Source: RYN-433 sp036558265 | GTDB taxonomy: Bacteria > Planctomycetota > Phycisphaerae > Tepidisphaerales > Tepidisphaeraceae | Length of the DNA: 19,398 nt | Reading direction: 5' to 3' | NCBI GenBank assembly: GCA_036558265.1 | Contig: DATBFY010000641.1 | Span: forward strand, 1 to 19,398 | Part shown: positions 13,142 through 19,398 of the stretch, in pieces | Layout of the letters: every line of letters starts with the position of its first letter | Numbering within the stretch: position 1 is the first letter of the stretch | Program-made: the position numbers and the translations under genes | Notes under the pieces: generated by a model | The model's database searches: none | The model's input: only the letters and a program-made list of their open reading frames with translations | Told to the model about the DNA's origin: nothing

Positions 13142-14200
13142 TTACGCCGCGTACCGGCCGGCCTCTTGCCGTTTCAGTTCCTCATTCCGTTGGGCCCAGG
13201 CCTCGGCAAAGGCGGGGTGCGTGTCCTTGGTCACGCCAAACTCGGCAAAGCCGGCGCCGATGTCGGTCAGCATTTGCCGGGTCGCGTCGTTGATCTCGGC
13301 GAACCAATCGGTGCTCCAGAAGAGGAGTTGTCCGGGATCGGCCGCTTCGATCTTCTGCGCCAGGTTGCTCAGTTGCTCCGGACTGAAGTCTGAGAGACTG
13401 ATCCCGGCCATCCCGAGTTGGGCCAGTTGGGCGCGGGTCATGCCCCGGCTTGCTTCAGTCGGCGGCTCGTGGAAATAGGCGATGTTGTGCACCGCCCGGT
13501 GCAGGGCTTCGGCGTCGTCGGGATCGTCGAGCCCGCGGGTGCCGCCGATGAAGTGCAGGTATTTGTTGGCCTCGATCCAGGCGGGCTCATGCCCGGAGGG
13601 CGGCGCTTTTGGGTCTGGGGCGTCCTCCCCCACTGACGCTCCCTCGGCGATGACGGTAATCGTTGAGCGGGCGCGGGGCTCGGCCTGATCGAGCTCTTCC
13701 TGCACATAGATGCCGGAGAGCTGGGCGGGGAAGGCTTTGCGTAAGGCGAGCGCCTCGCTGCACTTTGCCAACATTGTCCGCGGCATCTTGCGCCACATGA
13801 AATCCTGGCCCGCTTCCGGGCAATATTCCTCCCAGCTCGCCTCGCCGGTGAAGGCGCAGCGTTGGCCCTGAACGATCTTCCAGACCGTGACTTCGGCCAA
13901 ATCGGGCGTTGTCAGGTTGTCGGGGTCGTAGTGGAACCGCGGTTTGTCGCTGCCGGCGTAGGCGCCGGTGCGGTCGGCCAGGGCGCGGTAGCCATCGATC
14001 CCGGTCTGGGTGATCCAGTCCTTGCCCCGTTTGACCAGATAGATTTGCTTCTCCTCCGGGGCCAGGCCGCGCCGTTCGCACAGCGCGATAAAGGGCTCGG
14101 CGATATGGTCGGGCGCGTCGGCGCAAAAGTGCTTGCGAATAAAGGCGCGGCGCTCCGCGCTCCAACTCGGTTCGTCGATGATGGCAATGGCGTCGGCCAT
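13142..14200 (-). CDS. bet: Single-strand annealing recombinase (Bet/RecT family)
   Basis: 352 aa. The first ~175 residues match the phage recombination protein Bet / RecT family: AFIRKHFCADAPDHIAEPFI, LCERRGLAPEEKQIYLVKRG, WITQTGIDGYRALADRTGAYAG, and PRTMLAKCSEALALRKAFP followed by LSGIYVQEEL. The protein coats single-stranded DNA and anneals complementary strands. The C-terminal half is acidic and diverges, as is common. ATG 14200 has AGAGGAG 7 nt upstream. An exonuclease partner is not adjacent; the VRR-NUC protein at 9565-9945 is the nearest nuclease candidate, though not a known partner family. Confidence 0.92.
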   Translation of the reverse strand: MADAIAIIDEPSWSAERRAFIRKHFCADAPDHIAEPFIALCERRGLAPEEKQIYLVKRGKDWITQTGIDGYRALADRTGAYAGSDKPRFHYDPDNLTTPDLAEVTVWKIVQGQRCAFTGEASWEEYCPEAGQDFMWRKMPRTMLAKCSEALALRKAFPAQLSGIYVQEELDQAEPRARSTITVIAEGASVGEDAPDPKAPPSGHEPAWIEANKYLHFIGGTRGLDDPDDAEALHRAVHNIAYFHEPPTEASRGMTRAQLAQLGMAGISLSDFSPEQLSNLAQKIEAADPGQLLFWSTDWFAEINDATRQMLTDIGAGFAEFGVTKDTHPAFAEAWAQRNEELKRQEAGRYAA

Positions 14201-14275
14201 CGGGGTCTCCTCTCTGTGCTAGCATGGGCGTGGCCCTTCCCTCCGAAGGTCGCCGATCTCCCACCTTTTCCCTCC

Positions 14276-14307
14276 GCGCCGGCTCACGTTAGCCCCGGAG
14301 CCGGCGC
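14276..14307. repeat. 10-bp stem inverted repeat in front of bet
   Basis: Arms GCGCCGGCTC (14276-14285) and GAGCCGGCGC (14298-14307) around a 12-nt loop. On the minus strand it lies between the 84-aa gene and the bet start with no T run after it, so it is not a clear terminator. It could be an attenuator or an mRNA-stabilising hairpin. It overlaps the 3' end of a doubtful 51-aa reading frame. Confidence 0.55.
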
Positions 14308-14439
14308 ACTCCTCGCGGCAAAAAACACCGCAGCGGTCGCCGCCGCTGCCGCTGCCACGGCCTCAGCCGCCGCGGCGGTAAGGGCCGCCCCATCAGGTGC
14401 AGCCGAATCTCGCTCGTTACTCCGGCCATTTGGGCTCAC
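14284..14439 (-). CDS. Doubtful Ala-rich 51-aa reading frame
   Basis: GTG 14439 overlaps the end of the 84-aa gene; the frame encodes an alanine-rich helix (ALTAAAAEAVAAAAAATAAV then FFAARSAPAPGLT). The gap 14201-14416 would otherwise be empty. Shine-Dalgarno support is weak (GCGGA directly before the GTG) and Ala-rich frames arise easily in GC-rich DNA, so this is a candidate only. Confidence 0.25.
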   Translation of the reverse strand: MSPNGRSNERDSAAPDGAALTAAAAEAVAAAAAATAAVFFAARSAPAPGLT

Positions 14440-14671
14440 TCCGCATCTCACACAGGGCTTCACACTGCCAAAACCCGCCGTCCCCGCTCAGCGCCGAGAA
14501 CGCCTGCATCCGGTGGACGTGCCAGTCCGGGTGATCGAGCAACCAGCGGTTGAGGGCCAACCCAAGATCATGGGCGTCGATCCCGTGGAAGCCGACCCAC
14601 TGATTGAAGCGGCGATGGGTCAGCGGCTCCTCGGCGATCAGCTCATCGCTGGGCTGTGTTTTCGTGCTCAT
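14417..14671 (-). CDS. Hypothetical small protein in early operon
   Basis: 84 aa. ATG 14671 overlaps the stop of the excisionase-like gene (ATGA) and has AGGAG upstream. Soluble and mixed alpha/beta by appearance (LTHRRFNQWVGFHGIDAHDL, HPDWHVHRMQAFSALSGDGG). Two cysteines lie near the C-terminus (FWQCEALCEM). Family not recognised; the setting is the early operon leading into bet. Confidence 0.65.
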   Translation of the reverse strand: MSTKTQPSDELIAEEPLTHRRFNQWVGFHGIDAHDLGLALNRWLLDHPDWHVHRMQAFSALSGDGGFWQCEALCEMRSEPKWPE

Positions 14672-14943
14672 GGTGTCGTGCTCCTGAGGCGTTCCGCGAC
14701 GAACGCCTCGATGTCCGTGCGGCGAATCCGCACGAGCGTGCCGATGGTGAAACTGGCGAGCGCGCCCTTGGCGATCAGGGTCTCGACCGTCCGTTCCGAG
14801 ACCCGCAAATACGCGGCGGCCTCGCGTTTGGTCAGGACCGGGCTGGGCGGGGGCGGGGGCGGGGCCTCGCTCACGCGGAAGACCCGTTGCGGGCGGGGCA
14901 ATTGGGCCAGGTCGACGAGCGGCCCGGCGTGGGGTCGTCTCAT
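14668..14943 (-). CDS. Excisionase-type HTH DNA-binding protein with proline-rich linker
   Basis: 91 aa. Residues 36-86 form a MerR/excisionase-type winged HTH (LTKREAAAYLRVSERTVETL then IAKGALASFTIGTLVRIRRT and DIEAFVAERL). A run of six prolines (28-33) separates it from an N-terminal tail. ATG 14943 has GAAGGA about 10 nt upstream. Such proteins bend DNA at att sites (Xis) or act as early regulators; with a second such protein at 16241-16459, which one is the true excisionase is open. Confidence 0.8.
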   Translation of the reverse strand: MRRPHAGPLVDLAQLPRPQRVFRVSEAPPPPPPSPVLTKREAAAYLRVSERTVETLIAKGALASFTIGTLVRIRRTDIEAFVAERLRSTTP

Positions 14944-14962
14944 GACAGGTGATCCTTCTCTG

Positions 14963-15370
14963 CTAGTCAGCGACGAAATACAGCTGCACGCCGAAGCGGG
15001 CTTCCGCTCGCCGGGCGTAGCCAATCGCCATATGCCGGTGATAGTCCTCACGGTTGTGGTGATAGGCGACAACCGCCTCGTAGTCACCACGATCAAAGAG
15101 GGCTTCCTGTTTGTAGAGCCGTGTTTCCGCGCCGGTCTCCTCGTCCTGGCGCACGATGCTCGCGTAGAGCGGCCAATCGTCATCGTCTTTGAGGGTCTTG
15201 ATTTCGCGCCGGACCCAGGCTTTCTTGCGCTCGTCAAGGGACGAGACGATGAAGTCGTCCGACCAGAAGTCGAGGGCATCCAGGCGCTCGACGATGTCGT
15301 CGACCGAGGCCCATGGCAGCCCACTCGTGACCATGACGAAGTCGGTTCGACTCATCTCATGAGGCGCCAT
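14963..15370 (-). CDS. Hypothetical protein next to ParB-like gene
   Basis: 135 aa from ATG 15370, chosen for GGAGGG 8 nt upstream; it overlaps the 3' end of the ParB-like gene by 14 nt. ATG 15355 is an alternative. Charged and helical, with aromatic patches (SVDDIVERLDALDFWSDDFI, EAVVAYHHNREDYHRHMAIG). No recognised catalytic motif. Probably an early-expressed accessory protein. Confidence 0.7.
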   Translation of the reverse strand: MAPHEMSRTDFVMVTSGLPWASVDDIVERLDALDFWSDDFIVSSLDERKKAWVRREIKTLKDDDDWPLYASIVRQDEETGAETRLYKQEALFDRGDYEAVVAYHHNREDYHRHMAIGYARRAEARFGVQLYFVAD

Positions 15371-16244
15371 TGATGACTCCCTCCAATTCGTCACGAATGA
15401 CGGTCAATTCGGCGATCATGCGGTCAAGTTGCTCGTGCAAAAGTGCGCGCTCCTCCGGCCTCCATTTCTTGGTGGTCGCGCTGATCCCGCCGTGATCGCG
15501 TACCGAGTTGAGACGAATCCGAATGTCGTTCAGGCCCTCACGCCAGCGATCGGCGGCCCGCTTGCGCGCGGCATAGGCATGGGGGTTCTCCGAGTCAGCG
15601 GGAATGGGGGGGAGATCAACGAGGGTGGGCAGGACGACGGGGTCATTCGCCTTGATCTTGGCGATGGTCGCGGCCCGTTCATCCGGTTCCATCGCGTCAA
15701 GCTTGGTCTTGATCTTCAACGCTTGGGCTTGCGATGCCCCCAGGATTTCGGGGATCTCCTCGATGATGGCGACGTGGTTTTGGGCTTTGCGAACCGTCTC
15801 GTGACTGACACCCATGCGTTCGGCAACTCGCCGAAACGATCCCGGTTCTTCCGGTCGGTGATTCGGACTTTCGTCAACAGACTTGACGAAAGTCGATCGA
15901 TCGATCTGAGCAACGACTTTCGCCTGTTCGTTGAGCGTCCGCGAACGTTCTGCGGGCGTGAGGTCTTTCCTTTTGAGGTTTTCTTCAAACTCGATTTCTC
16001 GGAGTTCCGCCTCGGTGAGGTTTCCCCAAAATCGCACCGGTACATCAAGATGACCGAGCTGCTTCAGGGCACGAAGCCGACGTTCACCGGCGACGAGCCG
16101 ATGCTTGTCATCGACGATGATTGGACTGAGCAAGCCGAACTTGGCAATGGATTCGGCAAGATCGCTGATGTCGCCGGCGTCGGTTCGGCGCCGTGTGCCC
16201 ACCGCGATCTCATCAATGGGCAGCAGGGTGATCGGCGGATTCAT
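15357..16244 (-). CDS. ParB-like protein (ParB/Srx N-terminal domain)
   Basis: 295 aa. N-terminal ParB domain: LPIDEIAVGTRRRTDAGDIS, then SIAKFGLLSPIIVDDKHRLV, AGERRLRALKQLGHLDVPV (the GERR box) and EFEENLKRKDLTPAERSRTL. A central HTH (RRVAERMGVSHETVRKAQNH, about 135-155) fits the ParB DNA-binding region. The C-terminal third is charged and coiled. No ParA is nearby, so a classical partition system is not supported; phage ParB-like proteins are also nucleases or regulators. ATG 16244 overlaps the preceding HTH gene (ATGA). Confidence 0.88.
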   Translation of the reverse strand: MNPPITLLPIDEIAVGTRRRTDAGDISDLAESIAKFGLLSPIIVDDKHRLVAGERRLRALKQLGHLDVPVRFWGNLTEAELREIEFEENLKRKDLTPAERSRTLNEQAKVVAQIDRSTFVKSVDESPNHRPEEPGSFRRVAERMGVSHETVRKAQNHVAIIEEIPEILGASQAQALKIKTKLDAMEPDERAATIAKIKANDPVVLPTLVDLPPIPADSENPHAYAARKRAADRWREGLNDIRIRLNSVRDHGGISATTKKWRPEERALLHEQLDRMIAELTVIRDELEGVINGAS

Positions 16245-16459
16245 GCCGCTCCATCCCCACTCCGACGCTCATTGACGAACCGGGCAACCTCGGCGACATC
16301 CACCCGAATCGACTTGCCGATGCGGATCGCCTTGAGTTCGCCGGATTCGATGAGGCGATAGGTCATGGCCCGTGAGAGACCAAGACGCTGTGAGACTTCA
16401 CGCGGACGGAGCAGCTGCGGAACGGGAGAAAATGGCGGGGAGCCTTCGGCTGCGTTCAC
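16241..16459 (-). CDS. Excisionase-like HTH protein, first gene of early operon
   Basis: 72 aa if started at GTG 16459 (AAGG about 8 nt upstream). Core LLRPREVSQRLGLSRAMTYR then LIESGELKAIRIGKSIRVDV and AEVARFVNERR is a MerR-like winged HTH of the excisionase group. A GTG at 16501 in the same frame would lie directly on the predicted -10 element and is less likely. It is transcribed divergently from the repressor, the place where phages put Cro, Xis or an early activator. The stop overlaps ParB (ATGA). Confidence 0.8.
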   Translation of the reverse strand: MNAAEGSPPFSPVPQLLRPREVSQRLGLSRAMTYRLIESGELKAIRIGKSIRVDVAEVARFVNERRSGDGAA

Positions 16460-16501
16460 GGCTTTGCCCTTCGCTTTGACAACGTTCAACGACCATTGCA
16501 C

Positions 16502-16530
16502 ATTGTCAAACTCTCAAGCATAATTGTCAA
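16502..16530 (-). promoter_or_regulatory. Early leftward promoter
   Basis: Perfect -35 TTGACA at 16525-16530, 17-bp spacer, -10 GACAAT at 16502-16507 (4 of 6). It would drive the minus-strand early genes starting at 16459. It overlaps the -35 of the repressor promoter on the other strand, so the two should compete. Confidence 0.55.
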
Positions 16531-16553
16531 TAGTGCAACATACTGTCTATGCT
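16524..16553 (+). promoter_or_regulatory. Repressor promoter (leaderless)
   Basis: -35 TTGTCA at 16524-16529, 18-bp spacer, -10 TATGCT at 16548-16553; the repressor ATG begins at 16560, at the expected start of transcription. The motif TTGTCAA or its complement TTGACAA recurs at about 16477, 16504 and 16525 and is a likely operator half-site. Confidence 0.6.
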
Positions 16554-16559
16554 ATTGCA

Positions 16560-16988
16560 ATGGGTCAGCTCACGTTTGGCCAACTGATCAAGCAGGCGCG
16601 GCACGAGCGCGGGTTCACCGGGCAGGAATTGGCGGCCCTGATCGGGATCGATGCCGGCACGCTCTCACGCATGGAGAGCGACAAACAGACCCACCCGCCG
16701 GCGCCGCACGTACTCGAACAGTTAAGTGTGCACCTGCGGCTGCCGGAAGCGGCGATGCTGCGCGCCCTTGGCTATCTCCACGACACCGATGCCCCTATGC
16801 CCGACGTTGCGCCCGCGACGTTGCGCGTCGCGGCTGTCGCCCTGGTCTTGCAGTTGCCCGACGATCAGCTCGCGCCCTCGATCAAACAGCTTCAGCGCTT
16901 GCGGAGAGGGGTTTCAGCTCGTCCGTCACCGCGGACAGCGCCGCCACCGTCGCGCTCGTCAGCACCTGTGGGTCAGCCGGGCCAATGA
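16560..16988 (+). CDS. cI-like repressor with Xre-family HTH
   Basis: 142 aa. N-terminal Xre/cI-type HTH (TFGQLIKQARHERGFTGQEL then AALIGIDAGTLSRMESDKQT, about 5-45). A helical middle may mediate dimerisation (ATLRVAAVALVLQLPDDQLA). The C-terminus is a low-complexity Arg/Pro/Ser tail. No LexA-type peptidase domain is present, so SOS-type self-cleavage is not expected. ATG 16560 lies 6 nt after the -10 box, suggesting a leaderless mRNA as for lambda cI. Its last ~107 bp overlap a convergent frame on the other strand. It probably keeps the leftward early promoter off. Confidence 0.85.
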   Translation: MGQLTFGQLIKQARHERGFTGQELAALIGIDAGTLSRMESDKQTHPPAPHVLEQLSVHLRLPEAAMLRALGYLHDTDAPMPDVAPATLRVAAVALVLQLPDDQLAPSIKQLQRLRRGVSARPSPRTAPPPSRSSAPVGQPGQ

Positions 16989-17166
16989 TGCGCACGACCG
17001 GAGAGGGAATGCCGTCGAAGGAGAGCAAGAAGCGGATGGTGTGCTCGGCCGTCAGCAGCCACTGCAACCGCGCATTGAGGATGATCTTAGCCCCATCAGG
17101 TGTGACGACGATCGCCGGGCCGAGAAGATCAATTTCCCACGATTGGGCGCAGTCACCATCATTCAC
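16882..17166 (-). CDS. Hypothetical protein convergent with the repressor
   Basis: 94 aa from GTG 17166 (AAGGA about 10 nt upstream). The protein looks non-random: SWEIDLLGPAIVVTPDGAKI then ILNARLQWLLTAEHTIRFLL, an alternating hydrophobic beta/alpha pattern. The 3' end overlaps the repressor coding end by 107 bp on the opposite strand. It fills the gap 16989-17271, which otherwise holds no gene. Unknown family; position between repressor and integrase suggests a lysogeny-linked accessory gene. Confidence 0.5.
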   Translation of the reverse strand: MNDGDCAQSWEIDLLGPAIVVTPDGAKIILNARLQWLLTAEHTIRFLLSFDGIPSPVVRIIGPADPQVLTSATVAALSAVTDELKPLSASAEAV

Positions 17167-17271
17167 CGTCGCACCATCCTTTCGCTGTCCAGCGGTCCTG
17201 AGGCCGGCACGTGAAGCGTCATGCCGCCTAGTTGCTAGAGCGCCAATTCCGGGCAAACATGGGACAGGACG

Positions 17272-18498
17272 ATGACCCGTTCCCCCACCCCCGTCATCGT
17301 CGCCGTCCCCGGCAAGCACGGGACGAGCTACCGTGCCATCGTCGAACGCCCCCGTCGCGGCGGCGTCCGGCAACCGCAGCTCACCAAAACCTTTTCTGAG
17401 GTCAAGGGCGGCCGCGCCGCCGCCGAAGCCTGGTGGCACGAGCAGGTCCGGCGCCGCGACGGTGGTCCCTGGAGCAGTGAAGCGGAGCTCGATCTCGCCA
17501 CCGTGCTCGAACTCCACCTCGCCCGCCGTCAGGCCTCCGGCGAGATGAGCAGCGGCACCGCCGCCAACCGCCGCAGTCTGATCGCCCACACCTACGGCGA
17601 CCTGCTCGCGCTGCCGGTTGCCCAGATCACCGCCTTTGACCTCGAACGCTGCCAGGCCCAACGCCAGCGGGACGGTATCGCCGGGGCCACGCGCGAACTC
17701 GCCTACGTCGCCCTGTCCGCCGTCTTCCGCGAGCTCAATCTCCCCGACAACCCGATCACCCATGTCCGCCGCCCCAAGAACGACACCCTGCCCGGCGACC
17801 GCTGGACCGCGGCTGAGGCCGCATCCTTTCTCGCCGCCGAGACCGGCCGGCGTGAGCTCGCCCTCTGGGCCCTGATGCTGCGGGCGGGCTTACGCAAAGG
17901 CGAAGCCCTGGCCCTGGCCTGGCGCGATGTCCGCTTCCGCGACCGCCTGATCCACGTCGATCGCACCCTCACCCTGCGCCTCAATGCGGCCAATCACCTC
18001 GTCGAAACCCTGGGTGATCGCGCCAAAACGCGGGAGTCCGTCCGCGACATCCCGTTGCCCCAGGACCTCTCAGCCATCCTCGCCGCCCACAAACTGCGGA
18101 TGAAAGCCGAGGCCGATCTCCTCGGCCTGCCCTGGCATGAGGACCGCTTCGTCCTCCCCGCCGACGACGGCGACCACTTCCTGCCCAGCTACAAGCTCTA
18201 CCGCCGTCTCGCCGCCGCCCTGGCCCGGACCGGGGCTCGGCCCCTCGGTGGTTGCCACGGCTTTCGTCGCACCTTCGCCGCCCTGGCCTTAGAACACGGC
18301 GTGCCCTTGCCCTACGTCATGGAGTGGATGGGCCACCGCGACGTGGAGACGACGATGCGCTACGCCAAGACCAATCCCCAGGAACATCAGCGCCAAGCGG
18401 CCCAGCTCGCCGCCGCCCTGGCCCTGCCACATTTCGTCACCGATTTCGTCACCGCGGACGCCCGCAGGGGGGCGCCGGACGACGAAACGGGGGAGTGA
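17272..18498 (+). CDS. int: Tyrosine recombinase integrase
   Basis: 408 aa. Arm-binding N-terminus (YRAIVERPRRGGVRQPQLTK), core-binding SAM-like domain at about 74-155, and catalytic domain from ~175. Active-site residues are all visible: Arg208 (LRAGLRKGEAL), Lys252 (RAKTRESVRDIP), His329 and Arg332 (CHGFRRTFA), His355 (WMGHRDVETT) and Tyr364 (MRYAK). It should integrate the phage at a host att site. ATG 17272 is the first start of the frame; AGGA lies only 2 nt upstream, so initiation signals are weak. The C-terminal codons for FVTDFVT are two copies of an 11-bp DNA repeat found again 165 bp downstream (likely arm sites). A terminator follows. Confidence 0.95.
   Translation: MTRSPTPVIVAVPGKHGTSYRAIVERPRRGGVRQPQLTKTFSEVKGGRAAAEAWWHEQVRRRDGGPWSSEAELDLATVLELHLARRQASGEMSSGTAANRRSLIAHTYGDLLALPVAQITAFDLERCQAQRQRDGIAGATRELAYVALSAVFRELNLPDNPITHVRRPKNDTLPGDRWTAAEAASFLAAETGRRELALWALMLRAGLRKGEALALAWRDVRFRDRLIHVDRTLTLRLNAANHLVETLGDRAKTRESVRDIPLPQDLSAILAAHKLRMKAEADLLGLPWHEDRFVLPADDGDHFLPSYKLYRRLAAALARTGARPLGGCHGFRRTFAALALEHGVPLPYVMEWMGHRDVETTMRYAKTNPQEHQRQAAQLAAALALPHFVTDFVTADARRGAPDDETGE
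18432..18454 (+). repeat. Tandem TTTCGTCACCG repeats in the 3' end of int (putative arm sites)
   Basis: Two exact copies of TTTCGTCACCG at 18432-18442 and 18444-18454, one helical turn apart, inside the last codons of the integrase. The same 11-mer occurs twice at 18618-18639. Paired direct repeats near int are typical integrase arm-binding sites; attP would then lie close by, perhaps between the pairs. Confidence 0.65.
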
Positions 18499-18575
18499 CT
18501 TGTGCCTAAATGCGAACGGATGTGCGCCGATTCGGGGGGTGGATCGTCCGGCCTGCTACGAAGGCACTCCCCCCA

Positions 18576-18600
18576 AAACCCGCGTCGTTGTGGGCTTTTT
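18576..18600 (+). terminator. Intrinsic terminator of integrase
   Basis: Stem CCCGC / GTGGG with loop GTCGTT, preceded by A's and followed by CTTTTT, about 80 bp after the int stop. The stem-loop and flanks closely resemble the terminator at 11718-11743 (GCCCGTCGTTCTGGGC). It lies between the two pairs of TTTCGTCACCG repeats. Confidence 0.6.
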
Positions 18601-18617
18601 CGAGGATCGGTCCCGGA

Positions 18618-18639
18618 TTTCGTCACCGTTTCGTCACCG
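18618..18639 (+). repeat. Second pair of TTTCGTCACCG repeats
   Basis: Exact copies at 18618-18628 and 18629-18639, abutting head to tail. Same orientation as the pair inside int. The stretch 18499-18709 has no convincing gene; it holds this pair, the terminator and probably the attachment site. Confidence 0.7.
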
Positions 18640-18709
18640 CAGCGGCTGGACTGCACCGGATTCCGCCCGCAAAAAAGGATAGCAAACCCCGGTCCAAATG
18701 TGCGCCGGG

Positions 18710-18832
18710 CTACGGTCGCCACCGCCCCAAAATGAAGCCCAGGACGTAACAGGCGGCGGCCACGATCAGGGCCACGAGGCAGACTTCGAACAATGTGGCG
18801 TTGACCGCATTGAGATTAAGCAGCGTCACCAT
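18710..18832 (-). CDS. Small single-span membrane protein
   Basis: 40 aa. ATG 18832 has AAAGGA 8 nt upstream and overlaps the 3' end of the preceding membrane gene. One hydrophobic helix (TLFEVCLVALIVAAACYVLG) followed by FILGRWRP, basic at the end, so the C-terminus is probably cytoplasmic. It converges with int. Its function is unknown; it travels with the 104-aa membrane protein. Confidence 0.55.
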   Translation of the reverse strand: MVTLLNLNAVNATLFEVCLVALIVAAACYVLGFILGRWRP

Positions 18833-19130
18833 GAGCGCGATCCTTTCCGTCCTGCCAGACGGCGTAGGCGAAATGCAACATCACCAGGGCGAGCATGCTG
18901 CGCAGGCCCGCCCAGTAGTAGGTCCGCCCATCCTCGCCGGCGGTGACCTCGCAATACCACTCCACCGAGTAGCCGATGCCCGTCACCGCAAGGAGCGTCA
19001 GGGCCGCGATCCGGGTCCGGCGGCCGGTCGGCCGCTCCAGCCCGAAGCTGACATAAAACGCGACCAGCGCGATCAGGGAGCTGGCCCCGAGGGCGGCGGC
19101 GCCGAAGGTGGCGAAGTCAGCGGCGCTCAC
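18816..19130 (-). CDS. Membrane protein with about three transmembrane helices
   Basis: 104 aa from GTG 19130, which overlaps the stop of the DUF5662-like gene (GTGA). Hydrophobic segments at about 8-30 (FGAAALGASSLIALVAFYVS), 40-58 (IAALTLLAVTGIGYSVEWYC) and 72-93 (YWAGLRSMLALVMLHFAYAV), separated by short charged loops. A longer frame upstream is shadow of the previous gene. No family recognised. Such small membrane proteins occur among phage superinfection-exclusion or holin-type genes; no specific role can be assigned. Confidence 0.65.
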   Translation of the reverse strand: MSAADFATFGAAALGASSLIALVAFYVSFGLERPTGRRTRIAALTLLAVTGIGYSVEWYCEVTAGEDGRTYYWAGLRSMLALVMLHFAYAVWQDGKDRAHGDAA

Positions 19131-19398
19131 CACCGCATCTCCCGGATCGTGTTCCCCAGAATCGACGCCAGTTGCGGTTCGATGCCGAAGCGATTGATCG
19201 CCCAATCGAGGTTGACGCTCCCGCCCGGTTTCCGCTGACTCGCCGCCGCCCAATCACAGAGCATTTCCACGACATCCCACAGCGTCATGCCCACGATCCC
19301 GTCCGGGTAGTGCTCCGGGTGGTGCGAATTGCGCTCGTAATGGAGTCGCAGAATGTCCTCGAACTCGGCCAACGTCGCCCGGTAGGCATCACTGTCGA
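19127..19398 (-). CDS. DUF5662-like protein, 5' end outside the window
   Basis: The frame is open to the right edge, so the true start lies beyond 19398; a TTG at 19372 is only the first internal start. Visible residues include LRLHYERNSHHPEHYPDGIV then GMTLWDVVEMLCDWAAAS, which match my memory of the DUF5662 pattern (Hy-x2-N-x-HHPEHY ... M-x-L-x-D-x-v-EM-x-x-DW). This family is common in phages and of unknown biochemistry; its conserved His/Asp/Glu could bind metal. It is the first visible gene of the minus-strand run beyond int. Confidence 0.75.
   Translation of the reverse strand, partial: DSDAYRATLAEFEDILRLHYERNSHHPEHYPDGIVGMTLWDVVEMLCDWAAASQRKPGGSVNLDWAINRFGIEPQLASILGNTIREMRW

Noticed and set aside
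13862..15373. 503-aa open frame on the plus strand
   Set aside because: It lies antisense to bet, the 84-aa, excisionase-like and 135-aa genes, has no family motif and reflects GC-rich third positions; the minus-strand genes have domains and Shine-Dalgarno sites.
15357..16244. Plasmid-type ParABS partition system
   Set aside because: Only a ParB-like protein is present; no ParA ATPase and no parS-like palindromes were seen nearby.
17170..17763. Long N-terminal extension (to 293 aa) of the minus-strand gene at 16882-17166
   Set aside because: Antisense to int, Gly/Asp/Ala-rich shadow composition; the patterned protein begins near GTG 17166.
1..19398. CRISPR arrays, reverse transcriptase/diversity-generating elements, transposases or IS ends
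   Set aside because: None was seen on either strand; repeats found are short regulatory-type motifs.

Overview
The window is a block of a temperate double-stranded DNA phage or prophage from a GC-rich bacterium. The portal, terminase and minor head genes point to a tailed phage. The integrase and repressor point to lysogeny. The host cannot be fixed from sequence alone. High GC, frequent GTG starts and leaderless promoters (a -10 box about 6 nt before the ATG) would fit Chloroflexota, Deinococcota or Actinomycetota, but this is only a lean. No ribosomal RNA or housekeeping gene is present.

Layout, left to right. (1) 39-6984, minus strand: the packaging and head module, transcribed in the order terS, terL, portal, four small genes, then a minor head protein carrying a C-terminal ADP-ribosyltransferase-like domain. 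Major capsid and tail genes are not in the window and presumably lie further left. (2) 7175-10437, minus strand: a chain of small genes joined by 4-nt stop/start overlaps. It holds a VRR-NUC nuclease, a secreted endolysin, an ASCH-domain protein, a class II tRNA with a UCA anticodon, a zinc-ribbon/HTH protein and two tiny membrane peptides. (3) 10502-16459, minus strand: the replication, recombination and early module. It holds a RepA-type ATPase, a Prim-Pol primase, an HNH protein, a Bet/RecT annealase, a ParB-like protein and two excisionase-like HTH proteins, probably driven from the divergent promoter region at 16475-16560. (4) 16560-18498, plus strand: the lysogeny switch, with a leaderless cI-like repressor and a tyrosine integrase. 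(5) 18710-19398, minus strand: more small phage-type genes, the last of which (DUF5662-like) runs off the right edge.

The most striking object is in terL. An intein of 341 codons interrupts the Walker A motif between Gly and Ser. Its splicing blocks lie only at its two ends. The middle is the antisense strand of a complete HNH homing-endonuclease gene, which has its own consensus -10 box and a leaderless ATG. Both strands are therefore open over about 750 bp: one must stay open so that terminase can be made, the other encodes the mobility enzyme.

Second in interest is the tRNA. It has canonical class II tertiary positions (not those of SelC) and would read UGA, although UGA is the usual stop codon of the genes around it. 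One same-frame gene pair separated by a single UGA (1782-2519) is a possible target.
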